A stretch of 64,000 bases of DNA from Prorocentrum cordatum (GCA_963575745.1 CAUYUJ010000336.1:64001-128000), one strand, 5' to 3'. Shown: positions 50,033-62,395, numbered from the stretch's first letter. A program made the numbers and translations. Notes: generated by a model from the letters alone, not told the origin.

Positions 50033-50697
50033 TTGAAGGGCGCGGCGCGTTCGGCGTGCAGCGGCCAGGGGCCAGGGCCCGGTTTCGACGCTGCCGGAGC
50101 TCATCCACCAGAAGCTCGCCGAACTCGGTGAGAAGCACGCCGATCATATTCGCGCGAGTGAGGCCGCGCCGACGCAGGCTCCAATCCTCGAGGGAGATCC
50201 TGGGCTCGGGGTCGACCGAGGACTTCGGCGCCTCAAGACCGGGGCGTGGAGGGGGGGGGCGTCGGCTGGGGCGCGCGCGCGCAGTTCCAGTGCGTCCACT
50301 GCGCGGATCAGCCTCGCTCTCGGGATATATCGGAGACTGCCCCGTGGCGCGCGCCCCAGAAGCGAGCGGCGGGAGCTCGGCGAAGTCGTGCCTGCGGCGC
50401 ATTCCCCGGCGCCCCCCCGGCGCGGAGTCGCCGTCGGGGCGGCGGCGCCGACGGCGGCGAACTCCTCGCCGAGGCTGCAGCGGCATGCAGGGCCAGTTCG
50501 GGGTCGTCGGCATCCGCGGGTCGCCCCGCCCCTGAGTCTGCGGCGATCGCTCCGTGGCGCGAGTGGGGTCGCGGCGCCGACGACGGTGCCGCCCGCGTTG
50601 AGCGCCGCAACGGCACGCAGTGCCAGTTCGGGGTTGTCGGCGTCGTCGGGCCGCCCCACCCTTGGGATAGTGGAGACCGCCCTGAGGCGCGAGCCCC

Positions 50698-50699
<2 letters not shown>

Positions 50700-50763
<64 letters not shown>

Positions 50764-50764
50764 G

Positions 50765-50812
<48 letters not shown>
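50700..50812. repeat. (GA)n microsatellite
   Basis: About 110 bp of GA repeats with one short GGAGAGGGAGG interruption at 50758-50769. The flanks (50036-50690 and 50820-51030) are GC-rich with no supported gene; near 50500 and 50625 a CAGTTCGGGGTCGTCGGC word recurs in tandem-like fashion. Confidence 0.95.
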
Positions 50813-50815
<3 letters not shown>

Positions 50816-51029
50816 GGCGTCCTAGTAGTGCTCTGCCTGTAGCTCATTCCCTGGCGACCTCGCGGCGCGGAATCGCCCGGGGGGCGGAGGCGCCGACGGC
50901 GGCCTTCGGCTTCGATTTCAGCGGCCGCAGAGGGGCAGCGCGGGCCGGGCCCGCGACGGCGCGCCCAGACATGTGTTCACGCGTGGACGCCAGCGGCAAA
51001 ATCGCCGGGTGCCGAGGCAAAGGGGTCCT

Positions 51030-51400
51030 TGCCACGGCCAACATTACGTCGCGCGGGTCGTTGGGTAATTGTCTGGCGCCCAAACTTGGACATGCAGTGT
51101 TGGGCACTCAAGAGCATCGCGTCACGGTCGACGGGCTGGACCGAGCGCAGTCGAGGCTCCGCGACCCCGGGCGCCGCGGCATATGGGCGCCAGCGCTGGC
51201 CACAGGCAATGGCGACGGCAATTGGAGGTGTGGCGGTTGTCTGTAGGAACAACCTGTCGATTGCGAGCCCGCCTGGAGTTGCGCCCCCCCCCGTTCCAGG
51301 AGGTGATGGGTTCAGCGCAGCGCGCGCATGCATCGTTTTCACATCTATCCACTCGCGGCCAAGTGCGGGGCGCAGCCCAGAGAACGAGGCCACCTTGAGC
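51030..51400 (+). pseudogene. Relict LINE endonuclease N-terminus (LINE-C)
   Basis: One frame reads L-G-T-Q-E-H-R-V near 51101-51124, with Q-E-H in the place of the Q-E-T/H catalytic motif of APE-like endonucleases. It continues R-G-I-W-A-P-A-L-A-T-G-N-G-D. In the next frame G-G-V-A-V-V follows at about 51225. This is a typical start of a LINE endonuclease, frame-shifted near 51210. The rest of the domain is not readable. Confidence 0.45.
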
Positions 51401-51419
51401 ATGCCATTTCAGCGCGTCC

Positions 51420-54400
51420 ACGCCATCAAGTACCCAGGCATGGACTGGGTGGCGCTGGGGGGGTCCAATCTGTCGGCGGAAGAGCGCGGAGCGGACTGGG
51501 CCCATTCACTGGGTCGCGTTGTCGCGAGTGCGACGGCCGCCGCGCGCAGGCAAGGCGAAGAGAGTTCGCCATTGATTTCGCCTTCGTTGCAGCGAGCCTG
51601 GCCACCAGGCTAGGGGTACCAGGGGCAGGCATGCAGGAGCGGCCCCGCGGCGCCCCGTCGCGCTCCGGCCCATGGTGGAGGGCGTTGGCCCCGCGCTGTG
51701 CCGAGCGCCAAGTGGGGCCCAAGGCCATCGGCGCGACGCGGCCGATAGGGCGCGGGCGGCCGCCGAGGGATTGGCAGAGGGCGCAGCTGCTCATCCGCGG
51801 CGCAGTCGACCAGGGCATCTTGCAGGTAGGTTGGGGCCGATGCGTTGCAAGAGTCGGGGAAAAAGTTGCTCGATCGATGGGGCGTCGTCGGCGCGCATCG
51901 GAAGTGTCGCTTGGGGGGGGGGGGGGGGGGCAGGCGAGTTGCAGACCAAGCGGGTGGCTCGGCAGTGGAAGCTGCCGCGCGTCCGACTGCAGCAGAGCGA
52001 CGGTGCCCGCGCGTGGAACATCGTTGCTAGGCGGGCCGCGCATTTGTTCTTCATGCGAAGCCTGCTGCAGCTGCAGCCAAAGATCCAGCTGCTCCATTCG
52101 TTCAATGATGCTGGCGACTTGTCTGGTCCACTGTGCGACGCGGTGCTGGCATCTTCCGTTGAGGTGTATTTTTGTTGTGCGCAGGCCCAAGGGGGGCCGC
52201 GCTCAAGCGGCTGCCCGCATGGGCGCAAACGCGTTTATGCCCAGGCCTGGCGGCGTTCAGTTTCGCTGAGTTCGACGCCGAGCCCAGCTCCCATCTGACC
52301 CAGAGCCGCGAGCAGATGAATTCATTTGGACCCGAGTGCACGGAACACGCGATGGATGCAGTAGGCACAGCAGGCATTCGTCGTAAGTGGCGCGGGCGAG
52401 GCGCGCAGACGGCCAAGTTTGTGGCGTCGCTGGAAGCTGTTAAGCTACACCGCAGGGAGCTAGACCGCCCTTGCCAATTGGCGGAGCGGGAGCTGGAGAT
52501 TGTGAAGCAGGCTTGGATTTGCCACGATGTTGACCCGCCTCTGCTTCCGCCCGACAGCGACAGCCAGGGGGAGTTGTTCGAAGTGACAGGGCCTGCGCCG
52601 CGCAGGGCAGCTGCTTCCGTCAGCGCGCGTACGGCGTCAGGCCCAACGCGCCTCGCCCGGCGCGCAGTTTGCCAGCGCCCGCACGAGGGTCTAGACACGG
52701 TCGCAGCATTGTCCAACAAGTGCGATGCATTATCACGTGGCCTGGCGGTGGACACCAATGGGCTCGTGCGCCCGCCCGCTGAGAGTGGAGGATCCTGACG
52801 CGCCGCCTCGGCGCGTTCGCTGCTGCGGCCATGGGCGAGTTTGCGGGCCCCGCTCCGCCGCTTCCGCGGCTCTGGCTCAAGACAGCCGGCGTCCCAGACA
52901 TATGGGGCAGGGAGTGGGTGTCAGGGGGGGCCCTCGTCGGCATCGGCCATCTCGCGCAACGTTGGGGCTCGGATCTGGGCCCTTCCGGGCGAGAAGTTCA
53001 TCGCGGCCGCTCCAGATGCGCGCGAGTTCTTCGAGCGCGTGAACCCGCGCGCATTCGGGGCGGCGCGGGGGGCGCGTTCGCAGGTTGCTCGCGCGCTTGA
53101 CCACGCTGCTCACGTTGTTCGGGAGCAGGGGGGCCAGGAGGTTGGCTCTCCACAGCGCGAGGCCCCGTGTACTGATGAACGACTTTACGAGTCAGTGGAT
53201 TGGTGGCAGCATGTCAAAATAGGGCAAGCTCTTCGAAGCAGGTGGAGAATCCGCGGGGCATGCGGGTGGCTCGGGACTGGATCCCCATATCGAAAAGTCC
53301 TGTGTCTCGGCCGCCCGTCCGAAGGCCGGTCGCTACGTCGACCGCCCTGTTAAGGAGTTGGGTATTCCAATCCAGTCATCCACGAGAAATTTTGGCCACG
53401 AGTTGTTGAGGACTGGCTGGCGCCAGCACCTGGCCAAGGCGAGGTTCGCGAATTTGAAAAAAGAGATTCGCCAGGGCTCGGGGCCTCATGGGGGCCGCCG
53501 GCACCGATGCCTCGGAGATCTGGACGTCTGGGATCCTGAGCGCGGCCGACCACTGTGCCGCGGCGAGGGGGCCCCCCGATGAGGGCCCCGTGCCTTCGGG
53601 CAGGCTGCGGGGGCCCTCTTGGCTCGCGGCTTATTTGGCCATCCAAATGGGGCCCCTTTTCATGATCCAATTTACGATGCCACGCTTGCGCCAGTAGTCG
53701 CGCGTGAGGAGGTTGGGCCACCATCGGCCCGGGCAGATTTGCGCGGGCCTGTAGGGCCTTGGAGCAATGTTCGTGGTCGGCAAAGCCGCCTGGGCACAGG
53801 CCAGAGAGCCTCACTCGGCGGTTTGGGTGTCACTCGCTAGGGTCCATGTGATCATGCGGTCATCGGTGATGCTGGAACTGGAAGATGACCGTGGCCAGGT
53901 TTTTCTTGCTCGCTGTTTCTCCATCCGAGGTCCAAGAGCCAGTTGGGGCCGACGTTCAGCGGTGGCAGTGCAAGCGGCTGCTCGAACGCCGCGAGAATAT
54001 GTTGCGGGATCTTGGCATGTGGTCCTATGGCCCGAGACTTTGCGTCGGCGGCCTGTCGGCGGCCGCGAGGCAGACCGCCCGCGCCGGTGCTTTGAGAGCC
54101 TTGCGGGGTGGAGGCATATCGAGCCAGCTGCGACCCAGTGCCGTCTTCGACGCGTGACATCTGCGGCGAGGAGCCAAGGACATATGCGCGCGCGTTTTTC
54201 GCAGTCGCCCGCTCAGGGCCATCTGGAGGGCGGGGGCCGAGGAGCTATGGCGGCACAGCTGTTGGCAATGCGTGGCGGGTGCGCTGACGAAGGCCCGATT
54301 GGCCACTGGGGGGGCCCACGTGGACAATTTCGCCATGTGTGTTCGGCGCGCCCCAGGGGTGATTGGGGTTCCGACGGGTCTCTGTGGGGCACGACGGTTT

Positions 54401-54760
54401 TCGATGACGGGCTTGGTCCACGGGCAGCAACCCGACTCTGCGTGGATGTGGGCGGGCCTTTGTTTGGTTGTCCGACGGCGGGGCCCCGTTCCACGCCGCG
54501 TTTGGAGGTCTCCTCGGGCACCGGAGGCAGTCCGTCGGCAATGCTGAGAGATGGGCCCCTTTCAGCGCTGGGCAGCTGCGCGATGAGGTGGAGCTCGCAG
54601 CGTCTGACCTAGCTGCCCTGGCGGTCGAGGGGTCGCGGACTGGGCAGCCACAGTTGTCACGGCCATGGCAAAGCACGCAGTCGTCTGGCGTAATTGTTGA
54701 CGCTTCGCGTATCCCCACCAGCCCATCCAGAAACGATGCTCAGGGGAGTTGAGGTGATCA
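51420..54760. other. GC-rich DNA without recognisable gene
   Basis: Many overlapping frames of 60-310 codons occur on both strands, but they are Arg/Ala/Pro-rich and I find no conserved motif that supports any one. Homopolymer breaks occur (G16 at 51915-51930). The region may be decayed LINE sequence between the endonuclease relict at 51.03 kb and the RNase H relict at 55.67 kb. I cannot demonstrate that. Confidence 0.35.
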
Positions 54761-54837
54761 GGGAAGTCGGGGAGCATGCAGAATAACAAAGGGCGGGGGA
54801 AGCTGTCACAGACCCCGAGAGGGGGAGGATGGAAGAG

Positions 54838-55545
54838 GAGTCGTCGTCGTCGTCGTCGTCGGAGGAGGAGGAGGAGGAGGAGGGGGAAGAGGAGGAGGAG
54901 GAGGAGGAGGAGGAGGACGGAGAAGGAGGAAGAATCGGAGGAGGAGGAGGAGGAGGGGAAGGAGCTTCTTGGGGGTCTTTTGAGGGCCTCTTGGAGGGCT
55001 TTTTGGGCGCCTTGGGGCATCTTGGGCGCCTCTTGGGACCCTCTTGAGGCGCTCTGGGGAGCCTTCGGGGCGCTTTTGGGGCCATCTTGGAGGGAGTCGA
55101 TCAAACAAGAGGGGGGGTTTAATTAGCGTCCCCCCTCGGAAGCCCCTAAAATCGCCTCTTGGACCCCTCTTGGAACGCTCTTGGAGTGCTCTTGGGCGCT
55201 CTTGGGGCCGTCTTGGGGCTCTTTTGGGGCTCTCTTGGGGCCCTCTTGGGCCATCTTGGAGCCATCTCCAGGCCTCGGATGGCCATCGGAAGCGAAAAGG
55301 CGAGAAAGCAAAAATCATTGATTTTCCTTAGGTTTTGGGACGATTTTGGCCTCTTCGGGGCCTCCTTGGGGAGCTGTTTGGCCACTTGGAGTTATCTTGG
55401 GGCCGTCTTTGGGCTTCTTGGAACCATCTTAGGAGCCATCGTGAGCGATCTTGCGCTATCTTGAGCCATCTTGGAGCTCATCTTGGGTTCTCTGAGGCGC
55501 TCTTGGAGCCGTCTTGGGCCATCTTGGACGCTCTAACTACCCGCG
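54838..55545. repeat. (GGA)n tract and CTTGGGGCC array (inverse of CCAAGA family)
   Basis: (GTC)n/(GGA)n occupies 54838-54960. From about 54965 to 55540 words such as TCTTGGGCGCC, CTCTTGGGGCC and CATCTTGGAGCC recur. They are the reverse complement of the CCAAGA array that received the LTR element. No gene is supported. Confidence 0.75.
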
Positions 55546-55664
55546 GCCCCCCCCGTCCAGGTCCAGGGGAGGGGGTAGGGGGAGGGGTAAACCCCTCCCC
55601 AAGGGGGAAGAGGGAGGGGTGGAAGAGGATCTGCTCTAGACCACCTACGCCCAGAGGGCTGGTG

Positions 55665-56260
55665 GGATTTTTCGCGTTGGTGGAGAAGCAGGGCCGTGCG
55701 CCGCTGTCCTTCGCTTGGGTGCCTTCGCGTTTGGATCTCGAAGATGCGCTCATGCAGGAGCGGGCGTTCTTCTTTTTGGTCCCGGGGAACGCCTGGGCCG
55801 ACGCGTTCTTTCTGTTACGTTGCGATTTCCGTTGCAAGAAATGTATCACTCAAGTCCTGTGATAAGGTGTTCACGAGTCGGGCCATGCAGTGCAGCCAGT
55901 CAGAATATCACGAGTACGCGTCCGAGTTGGAGTCTGCGAGCATTTCGAGCGATGATATCGCCCCGCCCGATAAAACGTACTCGTCCTTGTTCAGAGCGTT
56001 GCTCTCCCTGACGGGGCAGAGTCGCCAGTGCCTCCGCCGCTCCCTCCCCCGCCCGAACTTGCCCCTGTGTCGGACATCGTTGGGCGTCTTGGGCATGGAG
56101 GTGCAGCTCGCTGGGAGGCCCTTTGCTGCGGGCTGTGCGGCGCGCGTCAAGTTTCGGGTGGCAGCGCCAAGAGCATCGCCCAATTGCACATGCAGTTCTC
56201 AATCCCTTTCCGGTGTCGCGGGTTGGTTGATCAGGAGGAGGCTCGTGGAAACATTTCAAA
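55665..56260 (+). pseudogene. Relict LINE RNase H end and zinc tail
   Basis: One frame gives F-A-W-V-P-S-R-L-D near 55710-55735 and V-P-G-N-A-W-A-D-A-F near 55783-55812, like the W-V-P/K-S-H and G-N-x-x-A-D motifs that close LINE RNase H domains. A TGA follows at 55860-55862. In another frame near 56105-56150 W-E-A-L-C-C-G-L-C-G-A resembles a terminal Cys-x2-Cys zinc tail. Frame changes make it a pseudogene. Bases 56260-56930 hold no supported feature. Confidence 0.4.
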
Positions 56261-56934
56261 TGGTCGCCAGGAGGCCCTGTCCTCACCCTCGTCCTCGTCC
56301 GTGCCCCCGTCCCTGCCCGATCTGGTTTTCGCCTGCGCTCGCAGGATTGCTGCCCCAGCCACAACGCTGTGGAGTCGTTCCGCTTCGCGCAGCTGGTCGC
56401 GAACAAGGCCACCTCCCACTCCCACTTTTTGCTTTGGTGGAGGAGCGAGGTTTGAGGATCGCAGGTTTCGGCCGTGTGCTGTTTTGATTGCGCGCTCCGA
56501 GGCCTCCAGGGAGTTCCCAGGGCCTCGGGAGAAGGGGGAGGAGGAAATGTGAAGGCGTAGGAGTTGGAGGAGGGGGATGGGAATGTGAAGAGGGAGGGGC
56601 AGAGGGACGACGATGACTGGGCGCGGAGCGGCGGCATGCCGCGCGGCGGAACGGGGGGCGTCGCTTCGGAGCGCCGCTTAGACTGGAGCGACAGCTGGCG
56701 GACTGCTCCCGGCACGGGCGGCGGGCACCCAGGAGGAGGGCTGCGTCCTCCTCGCGCTCGCCGCCGCTCTCCGGGCCCCGGCCAGCGCGTCGCTTCCACT
56801 CTGTGGATGGCTGCGAAAGCCCGCGTGCAACTGGAACCTATTCATAGAGTTGTGGGACCGCCTTCGGTTCGGAGGGATGGGCAAGGGATGGACAAGGGAA
56901 CGAGAGACACTTGATGACGAAGAAGGGTAGGAGT

Positions 56935-58135
56935 GGGACGATAATGAGGATGAGGATGAGGATGATGAGGATGAGGGTGAGGGTGAGGGTGAGGGTGAGG
57001 ATGAGGATGATAATGAGGATGATTAATGATGCTGCTGATGCTGATGGTGATGATAATGCTGCTGATGATGAAGCTGAAGAAGAAGGAGGCAATACTGATG
57101 CTGATGATGGTGGCGGTGATGATGATAATGATGGTGATGCTGATGCTGATGCTGTTGCTGATTCTGATGACGATGGTGATGATGCTGATAATGATACTGA
57201 TGATGATGCTGATGATGATGGTGATGATGCGCCTTCAGGTTGTGGTGGTGGATTATGCTTAAGATGTTGATGGTGGTGAGGATGATGCTGATGATGAGGA
57301 TGACGATTATGACTATGATGAAGTTGACGGTGATGCTGATACTGATGATGATCATGATGATGTTGGTGCTGATGATGATGCTGATGATGATGATGATTTT
57401 GATGATGATGCTGATGATGATAATGCTGATTGTGGGGGTACTGCTGCTGCTGAGGATGGTGATGCTGCTGGTCATGATGATGCTGATGATGGTGCTGAAG
57501 GCAAATATCAATATACCTATGCAGACGGCGAGTACGATGACGATGCTGATGATGATGATGATGATGATGATGACGATGATGATGATACTGATAGTTATGA
57601 CGCCGATGACGATATTGGTAACGTTGATGATGATGCCGATGATCTTGCTGATGATTATGCTGCTGATATTGATGATGATGAGGATGTCGATGGAGTTGGT
57701 GGTGGTTTGATATGATGATGATGATGGTGGTGGTGGTGATGATGATGCTGCTGAGGATGATTATGATGCTGATGATGACGAGGATAAGGATCAGGATCAT
57801 AATGAGGGTGATGATGCTGATGATGATGAGGATGAGGAGGATGATGCTGAGGATGATGATGCTGATGATGACGATGATGCTGATGATGCTGATGTTGCTG
57901 ATGATGCTGCTGATCATGATGCTGCTGATGATGATTATGATGATGATGATGATGATGATGATGCTGATGATGATGATGATGCTGATCACATGTATGATGC
58001 TGATGCTGATGCTGATGATGATGATGCTGATGATGATGATGCTGATGAAGATGAATATGAAGATGAATATGTTGCTGCTGCTGCTTCCGCTGCTTCTGCT
58101 GCTGCATGTTGATGATGCTCATAAACGTGGATCAT
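56935..58135. repeat. Long (GAT)n triplet tract
   Basis: About 1.2 kb of imperfect GAT/GCT triplets on the plus strand, starting as GAGGAT/GAGGGT hexamers. Asp/Met or His/Ile homopolymer frames are artefacts. A short unique stretch lies at 57498-57535. Confidence 0.95.
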
Positions 58136-58139
58136 GATG

Positions 58140-58375
58140 AGGATGGGAATGAGGATGAGGAGGATGAGGAGGAGTAGAAAGAGGGTGAGGAGGAGGACGA
58201 GAAGGAGGAGGATGTATGGGGATGAGGATGAGGAGGCGAAGGAAGAGGAGGAGGAGGAGGAGGAGGAGGAGGAGGAAGAGGAACAGGAGAAGGAGTAGGA
58301 GCAGCTGGATGGAAAGAGGAGGAGGAGGAGGAGGAGGAGGAGGAGGAGGAGGAGGGGGAGGATACGGAAGAGGAC
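58140..58375. repeat. (GGA)n/(GAGGAT)n tract
   Basis: Purine-rich triplets follow the GAT field, with a pure (GGA)n run near 58315-58355. Similar GGA tracts lie at 59190-59330 and 59995-60125. Confidence 0.9.
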
Positions 58376-58438
58376 AACGAAACGACGACAAGGAGGCAGC
58401 CGCAGAGCAGGAGGAGGTGTTGGCTCGGTGCCCGCCGG

Positions 58439-59101
58439 GTGGCGGATCCTTCTCCGCCGCGGGCCGAGACAGTCCTCGCCGTCGTCGCCGCCGCCGTCGC
58501 AGCCGCCGTCGCCGTTGTCGCCGTCCGGCACCTGGGCGGCCGCCGTGTCACAGGAGCCCGGCCGCGCGGCGTCTGCGCGGCCAGGCGGCGGCAGGCGGCG
58601 CCGTCAGCATCGCCATCGCCAGCGCTGCCCGTGAGAGGGGCGGGGTGGGTCGGTTCGGGGACGGGCTGGCCCGGGTCAGCGCCAATCGCCAACCCAGGTT
58701 TCCCAGTGCTCGGTACCATGCCCGGGATTCAGGCCCGCCGCGAAGTAAGCACCTCTCAAGGAACGCTGGGGGATGGTCTGGGTATTGGGCCTCATTTCCC
58801 AGACCTGGTCTGGACCTCGGGAGCACTTCGGGAAGATGCGGCGCCGAAGGAGGACGGTGCCCTGGCCAAGGTGCGGGCGTGCACCCCGTTCGGACGTGGT
58901 GCCTGCCAACCTCCCTCTGGGCCCTGGCGAGGCCTGCATCATCTCAGCGGAGTGCCTCCCCGCCGAGATGGAGGAGTGGGAGGGCATCGTCCACTTCGTG
59001 GACGTCGCTGGCACGCGCCAGATGGTGCAGGAGGCACCCGTGGGGGGGCGCAGCATGCTGCTACCGCGGCCCGTGTGGCCCCCTACCTGGCAGATTTGTA
59101 G
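58439..59101 (+). other. Possible coding relict with hydrophobic N-terminus
   Basis: One frame opens M-A-D-P and has a hydrophobic Ala/Val segment (58472-58530, A-V-V-A-A-A-V-A-A-A-V-A-V-V-A). In a second frame, 58900-59080 gives N-L-P-L-G-P-G-E-A-C-I-I-S-A-E and W-E-G-I-V-H-F-V-D-V-A-G-T-R, which has balanced composition and could be an exon or relict. I do not recognise the family. The two parts are in different phases, so an indel or intron would be required. Confidence 0.25.
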
Positions 59102-59339
59102 ATGCGTCCTAGTAGGGCCTGGCTGGGCCTCCAGTTCCATCGGGGACATGTGGGGACCTCTGGGAACTTCCGATTGCTTCGGGAGGCCAGCAGGATGAGG
59201 ATGAGGAGGAGCAGGAGGAATAGGAAAGGAGGAGGAATGGGACGAAGGAGAAAGGGGACGGCGAGGCGAAGGAGTGAGAGAGGAGGAAGGAGGACAGCTC
59301 GAGGAGTGGAGGGGAAAGGTGCGTGGGGGTGAGGGAAAT

Positions 59340-61360
59340 GTGGGGGAGGACCCGCTGAGGCAGTTTCGCGTGTTCCAGCGGGGGGAGGTGCAGTCGCGTC
59401 CCGCGATCGACGCGCAGTTCGATCTCGATTGCGGTCCACGGGTGCGTAAGCACCGACTAGGTGAGTTGGCAAGAATAACGTAGCCCATCGTAGTTCGAAG
59501 GCAGTGGAATATCAACCAAGTCAGTCACGACCGCGTCCAAGCTTGTCGCAATTCTCCTGCACATTTCCTCTTCTTTCCCCCTGTCCTCTCCTGCCCCCCC
59601 TGCACCTGCTCCTATTCCGCCCTATCCCTGTCACTGCCTGTATTTTCCTCCCCTGTCCTCTCCTATCCCCCCGTGCCCCGTTCCCCCTTCCTCCTCCCCT
59701 ACCTCTCCCCTCTGCCTGCCCGTATCCTCCTCGTGTATTATCTTGCCACCGCCCCTGTCCGAACCTGCCCCATCCCCCTATTGGGTAGCAAGCCACGGGG
59801 GCCTTGTACGCCCTCGAGATTCAAATAGAGTGCATTCGCGTCGAACCGTGTCTGGTAATCGATGCAATCGCGTCGATGGCATCTGGAAGGCCCCCATGAG
59901 CTGGCACCGAGCCTTCCCCGTCATTCCAGCCCTCACCCACGGCCGACCGCCCTGCCCTGGGTGTGCGGGGCACGCCCTCTTGGCTGGGGAGATCTCGAGG
60001 AGGAGGAGGTTGGGAAGAGGGTGGGAGGGAGGGAAAGCGGGAGGGATGGAGACAGGGAAGGAGGGAGGGAGGGAGGGATGGAGGAGGAGGAGGAGGAGGG
60101 AAGAGGTGAGGAAAGATGAGGAGGAATCACCCAGCTGTTGCCCGCCCCCGCTTCCGCCCGTCGGCGTTCTGACGCGAAGGTCCAGAAGGACGTCCAGAAA
60201 TGCCAGACCAACAGTTACGCCCTGTTCAAAGAGAGATTCGCCCCCGCGAGGCTTCTCAACAGAACAGGCGTCCCTCCTATTCGTCCATTATCATCTTCCT
60301 CTCCGTCCCTCAGCCTCTCTTCGTCCCTGTCCCTCTGCGGTGATCTCTATCTCAGGCTGCCCGTCCAACTGCTTGTCGGCCTACCTACCGGCCAGCCAAC
60401 CTTGAACGCTAACCAATTCCCTTGCGCGTGCTGATCGGAATTCGCATATAAATGTCGAATGTTTTCAATATGTTTGTACGCTCTACGCCTCATCATCCAC
60501 CCCTCTTCTTTACTGTGAAGAACTCGTCGTCGCTACACCAGCCATGTCGGTTGGGCGGATCGTGCGTTTCGTTTTAGCCTTCCCCACCATTCACGACCCT
60601 GGGAATTTTGCAGTAAGGATAGTCTGCGGACGGTGTTAAACTGTGGCTGTAGCCATTGGAGGGAGAGAGCGATCTATCGTCGCATGGTTGCTCCCCCCCC
60701 TCTGGGAACCCTGGGGTGGGGGGAAGGTCCAGGAGTAGGAGAAATCACAACCAAGTAGGACGGATTCCAACCATTTTGTTCCCAATCCCAACCAATTGGT
60801 ACCAAGTACAGCTCGCTAGAAGCTCTTCAATGTGTAATTGGGTTTTAGATGCTGCGTACAAGGGATCCTATTGTAGACCCAATGGCTTAATGTAAGTGGT
60901 AGCAGTTGCTTTTCTGGCCGGTTGAGAAGTGGCCAGATCGGTTGGGATTGGTCCGACATGCGGGACGGTCCCCTCCCTCCCAGGAAACCCAGGGGGGGGG
61001 AAAGGGGAGTTGAGCTTTCCCCCGACCCAGAAACCGGGGTTGGGCAGGGGTGCAGAACCCCCCCCCCGTTCGAGCCGAATGGCGGTGGTGGTGGTGGTTG
61101 AGACACTCCCCTCCCTTTCCGGAATTCGAGCAGGAATTCAAACAGGAAGGGGCGGCGGGAGGAGGAGGGCGGGGGCTGCTCCCGACGACGCGGATGACGA
61201 CGACGACGCCGTCGCCGACGAGCAGCGGGTAAACCCACGATAGGACCGAGGAATGTTCATGACACCGACGATGCGGATCGGTCGGGCAGGACACTAAATG
61301 GAACATGACAGCTCCGACGCCGACAGCAACAGCAACAACACCAACACAAACGACGACGAC
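59340..61360. other. Non-coding stretch with CCTCTCC-, GGGA- and C-rich blocks
   Basis: 59560-59770 is pyrimidine-rich with CCCCTGTCCTCTCCT words. 59995-60125 is a GGGAGG/GGA tract. 60690-61075 has G and C homopolymer runs around GGGAACCCTGG and GGAAACCC. No gene is supported. Confidence 0.5.
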
Positions 61361-61364
61361 GACG

Positions 61365-61915
61365 AGCGTTCTAGGGCTGGATCAGCTCTATTGGAATCCT
61401 GAAGGATTGGGTCCAGGATTGATAGAATCCTACACGTGCTCGATCCAGGTCTACTAGAGCCCTGATAGGGCTGGGGTCATCTGTAATGGGATCTTACGTA
61501 GAGCTCGATCCAGCTCTAATCGAATCCTGCTATCGCGGCTGGGTCCAGCTCTAATAGAATCTCACTCGGGCCGGATCAAACTCTCATGGGCTCATACAAC
61601 GGCTCAGCCCAGTTCTCATAGAATCCTACTAGGGCTGGGTCCACCTACACTGGAATCCCAGAAAGGGTTCGGTCCAGGTCTAGTCGGTGCCTGATAGGAA
61701 GGCTGGGTCCAGCAATAATGCAAACCTACGGGGGCGCTGTCCAATCTTGATGGAATCCTACGAGCGTCTGAATCGAGCTCCAATAGAATTTCGCCTTGGC
61801 TCGATCCAAGTCTAGGATCCTACTATGGTTCGGCTGCAGCTCTTGTAGAATCCCATGATGGCTCGATCCAGATTAAGACCAGCTTACTGAGGCTCGGTCC
61901 ATCTTAGAATGCACC
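61365..61915. repeat. Degenerate 40-45-bp array
   Basis: About 13 units are built on GGCTCGATCCAGCTCTAATA and GAATCCTAC words (for example GGGCTGGATCAGCTC at 61374). Divergence is high, so the array is older than the 101-bp one. Confidence 0.8.
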
Positions 61916-61919
61916 CGAC

Positions 61920-62205
61920 TAGCGCTCAGTCGTCGTAGTCGTCGTCGTAGTCGTCGTCATCATCGTCTTCGTGATCGTCGTCGTCGGCGTCGTGATCGTC
62001 GTGGTCGTCGCCAAAGTGGATTCCAGTGGCGCTCAGTTGTCGTCGTCGTCAACGTAGACGTCGACGTCGACGTCGATGTCGTGGTCGTCGTCGTCTTCGT
62101 CGTCGTCGTCGCCGTGGTGGCCGTGATCGTGGTCGTGGTGGTTGTCGTCCTCGTCGCCGTCGCTGTTGTCGTCGTCGCAGTCGTCGTCGCCCTTGGCGCC
62201 CCCAC
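61920..62205. repeat. (GTC)n triplet tract
   Basis: Imperfect GTC/GTA triplets on the plus strand, with one unit (GTGGATTCCAGTGGCGCTCAG) at about 62016-62036. Arg/Ser/Val or Asp/Thr homopolymer frames are artefacts. Confidence 0.9.
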
Positions 62206-62224
62206 CCCTCCTTGGGTTCGAAGC

Positions 62225-62395
62225 AGGGGGCCCGCGCTGGTCTGAACCCCCGGGGGCCGGGGGGGGGGATGCATCTGACCCCCCCCGTTCGAACCCGGGG
62301 GTGTGCATCCCCCCCCAGTTCGGAATCGGAGGCTGTTTTACACCCCCGCGCCGGTTCGAACCGTGGTGTGGGGGGGGGCTCGCCAGTAGCGGCAG
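62225..62395. repeat. C-run / GTTCGAACC repeat units
   Basis: Three units of about 50 bp combine C7-C9 with GTTCGAACCCGG, AGTTCGGAATCGG and GGTTCGAACCGTGG. A related unit lies at 61045-61085. GTTCGAAC is a palindrome and superficially recalls a tRNA T-loop, but no tRNA fold surrounds it. Confidence 0.6.

Noticed and set aside
51672-52298. Open frames of 200-310 codons in GC-rich DNA
   Set aside because: Overlapping frames on both strands have the same length and Arg/Ala/Pro bias; no conserved motif singles one out.
56838-57989. A 383-codon minus-strand frame rich in Ile and His
   Set aside because: It is the complement of the (GAT)n tract and has no motif outside it.
60640-60660. GTAGCCATT as a spliced-leader fragment
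   Set aside because: Only nine bases match, with no TTGGCTCAAG end, so it is easily explained by chance.
62225-62395. GTTCGAACC resembling a tRNA T-loop
   Set aside because: No acceptor, D or anticodon stems can be placed around it, and it recurs as part of a C-run repeat.
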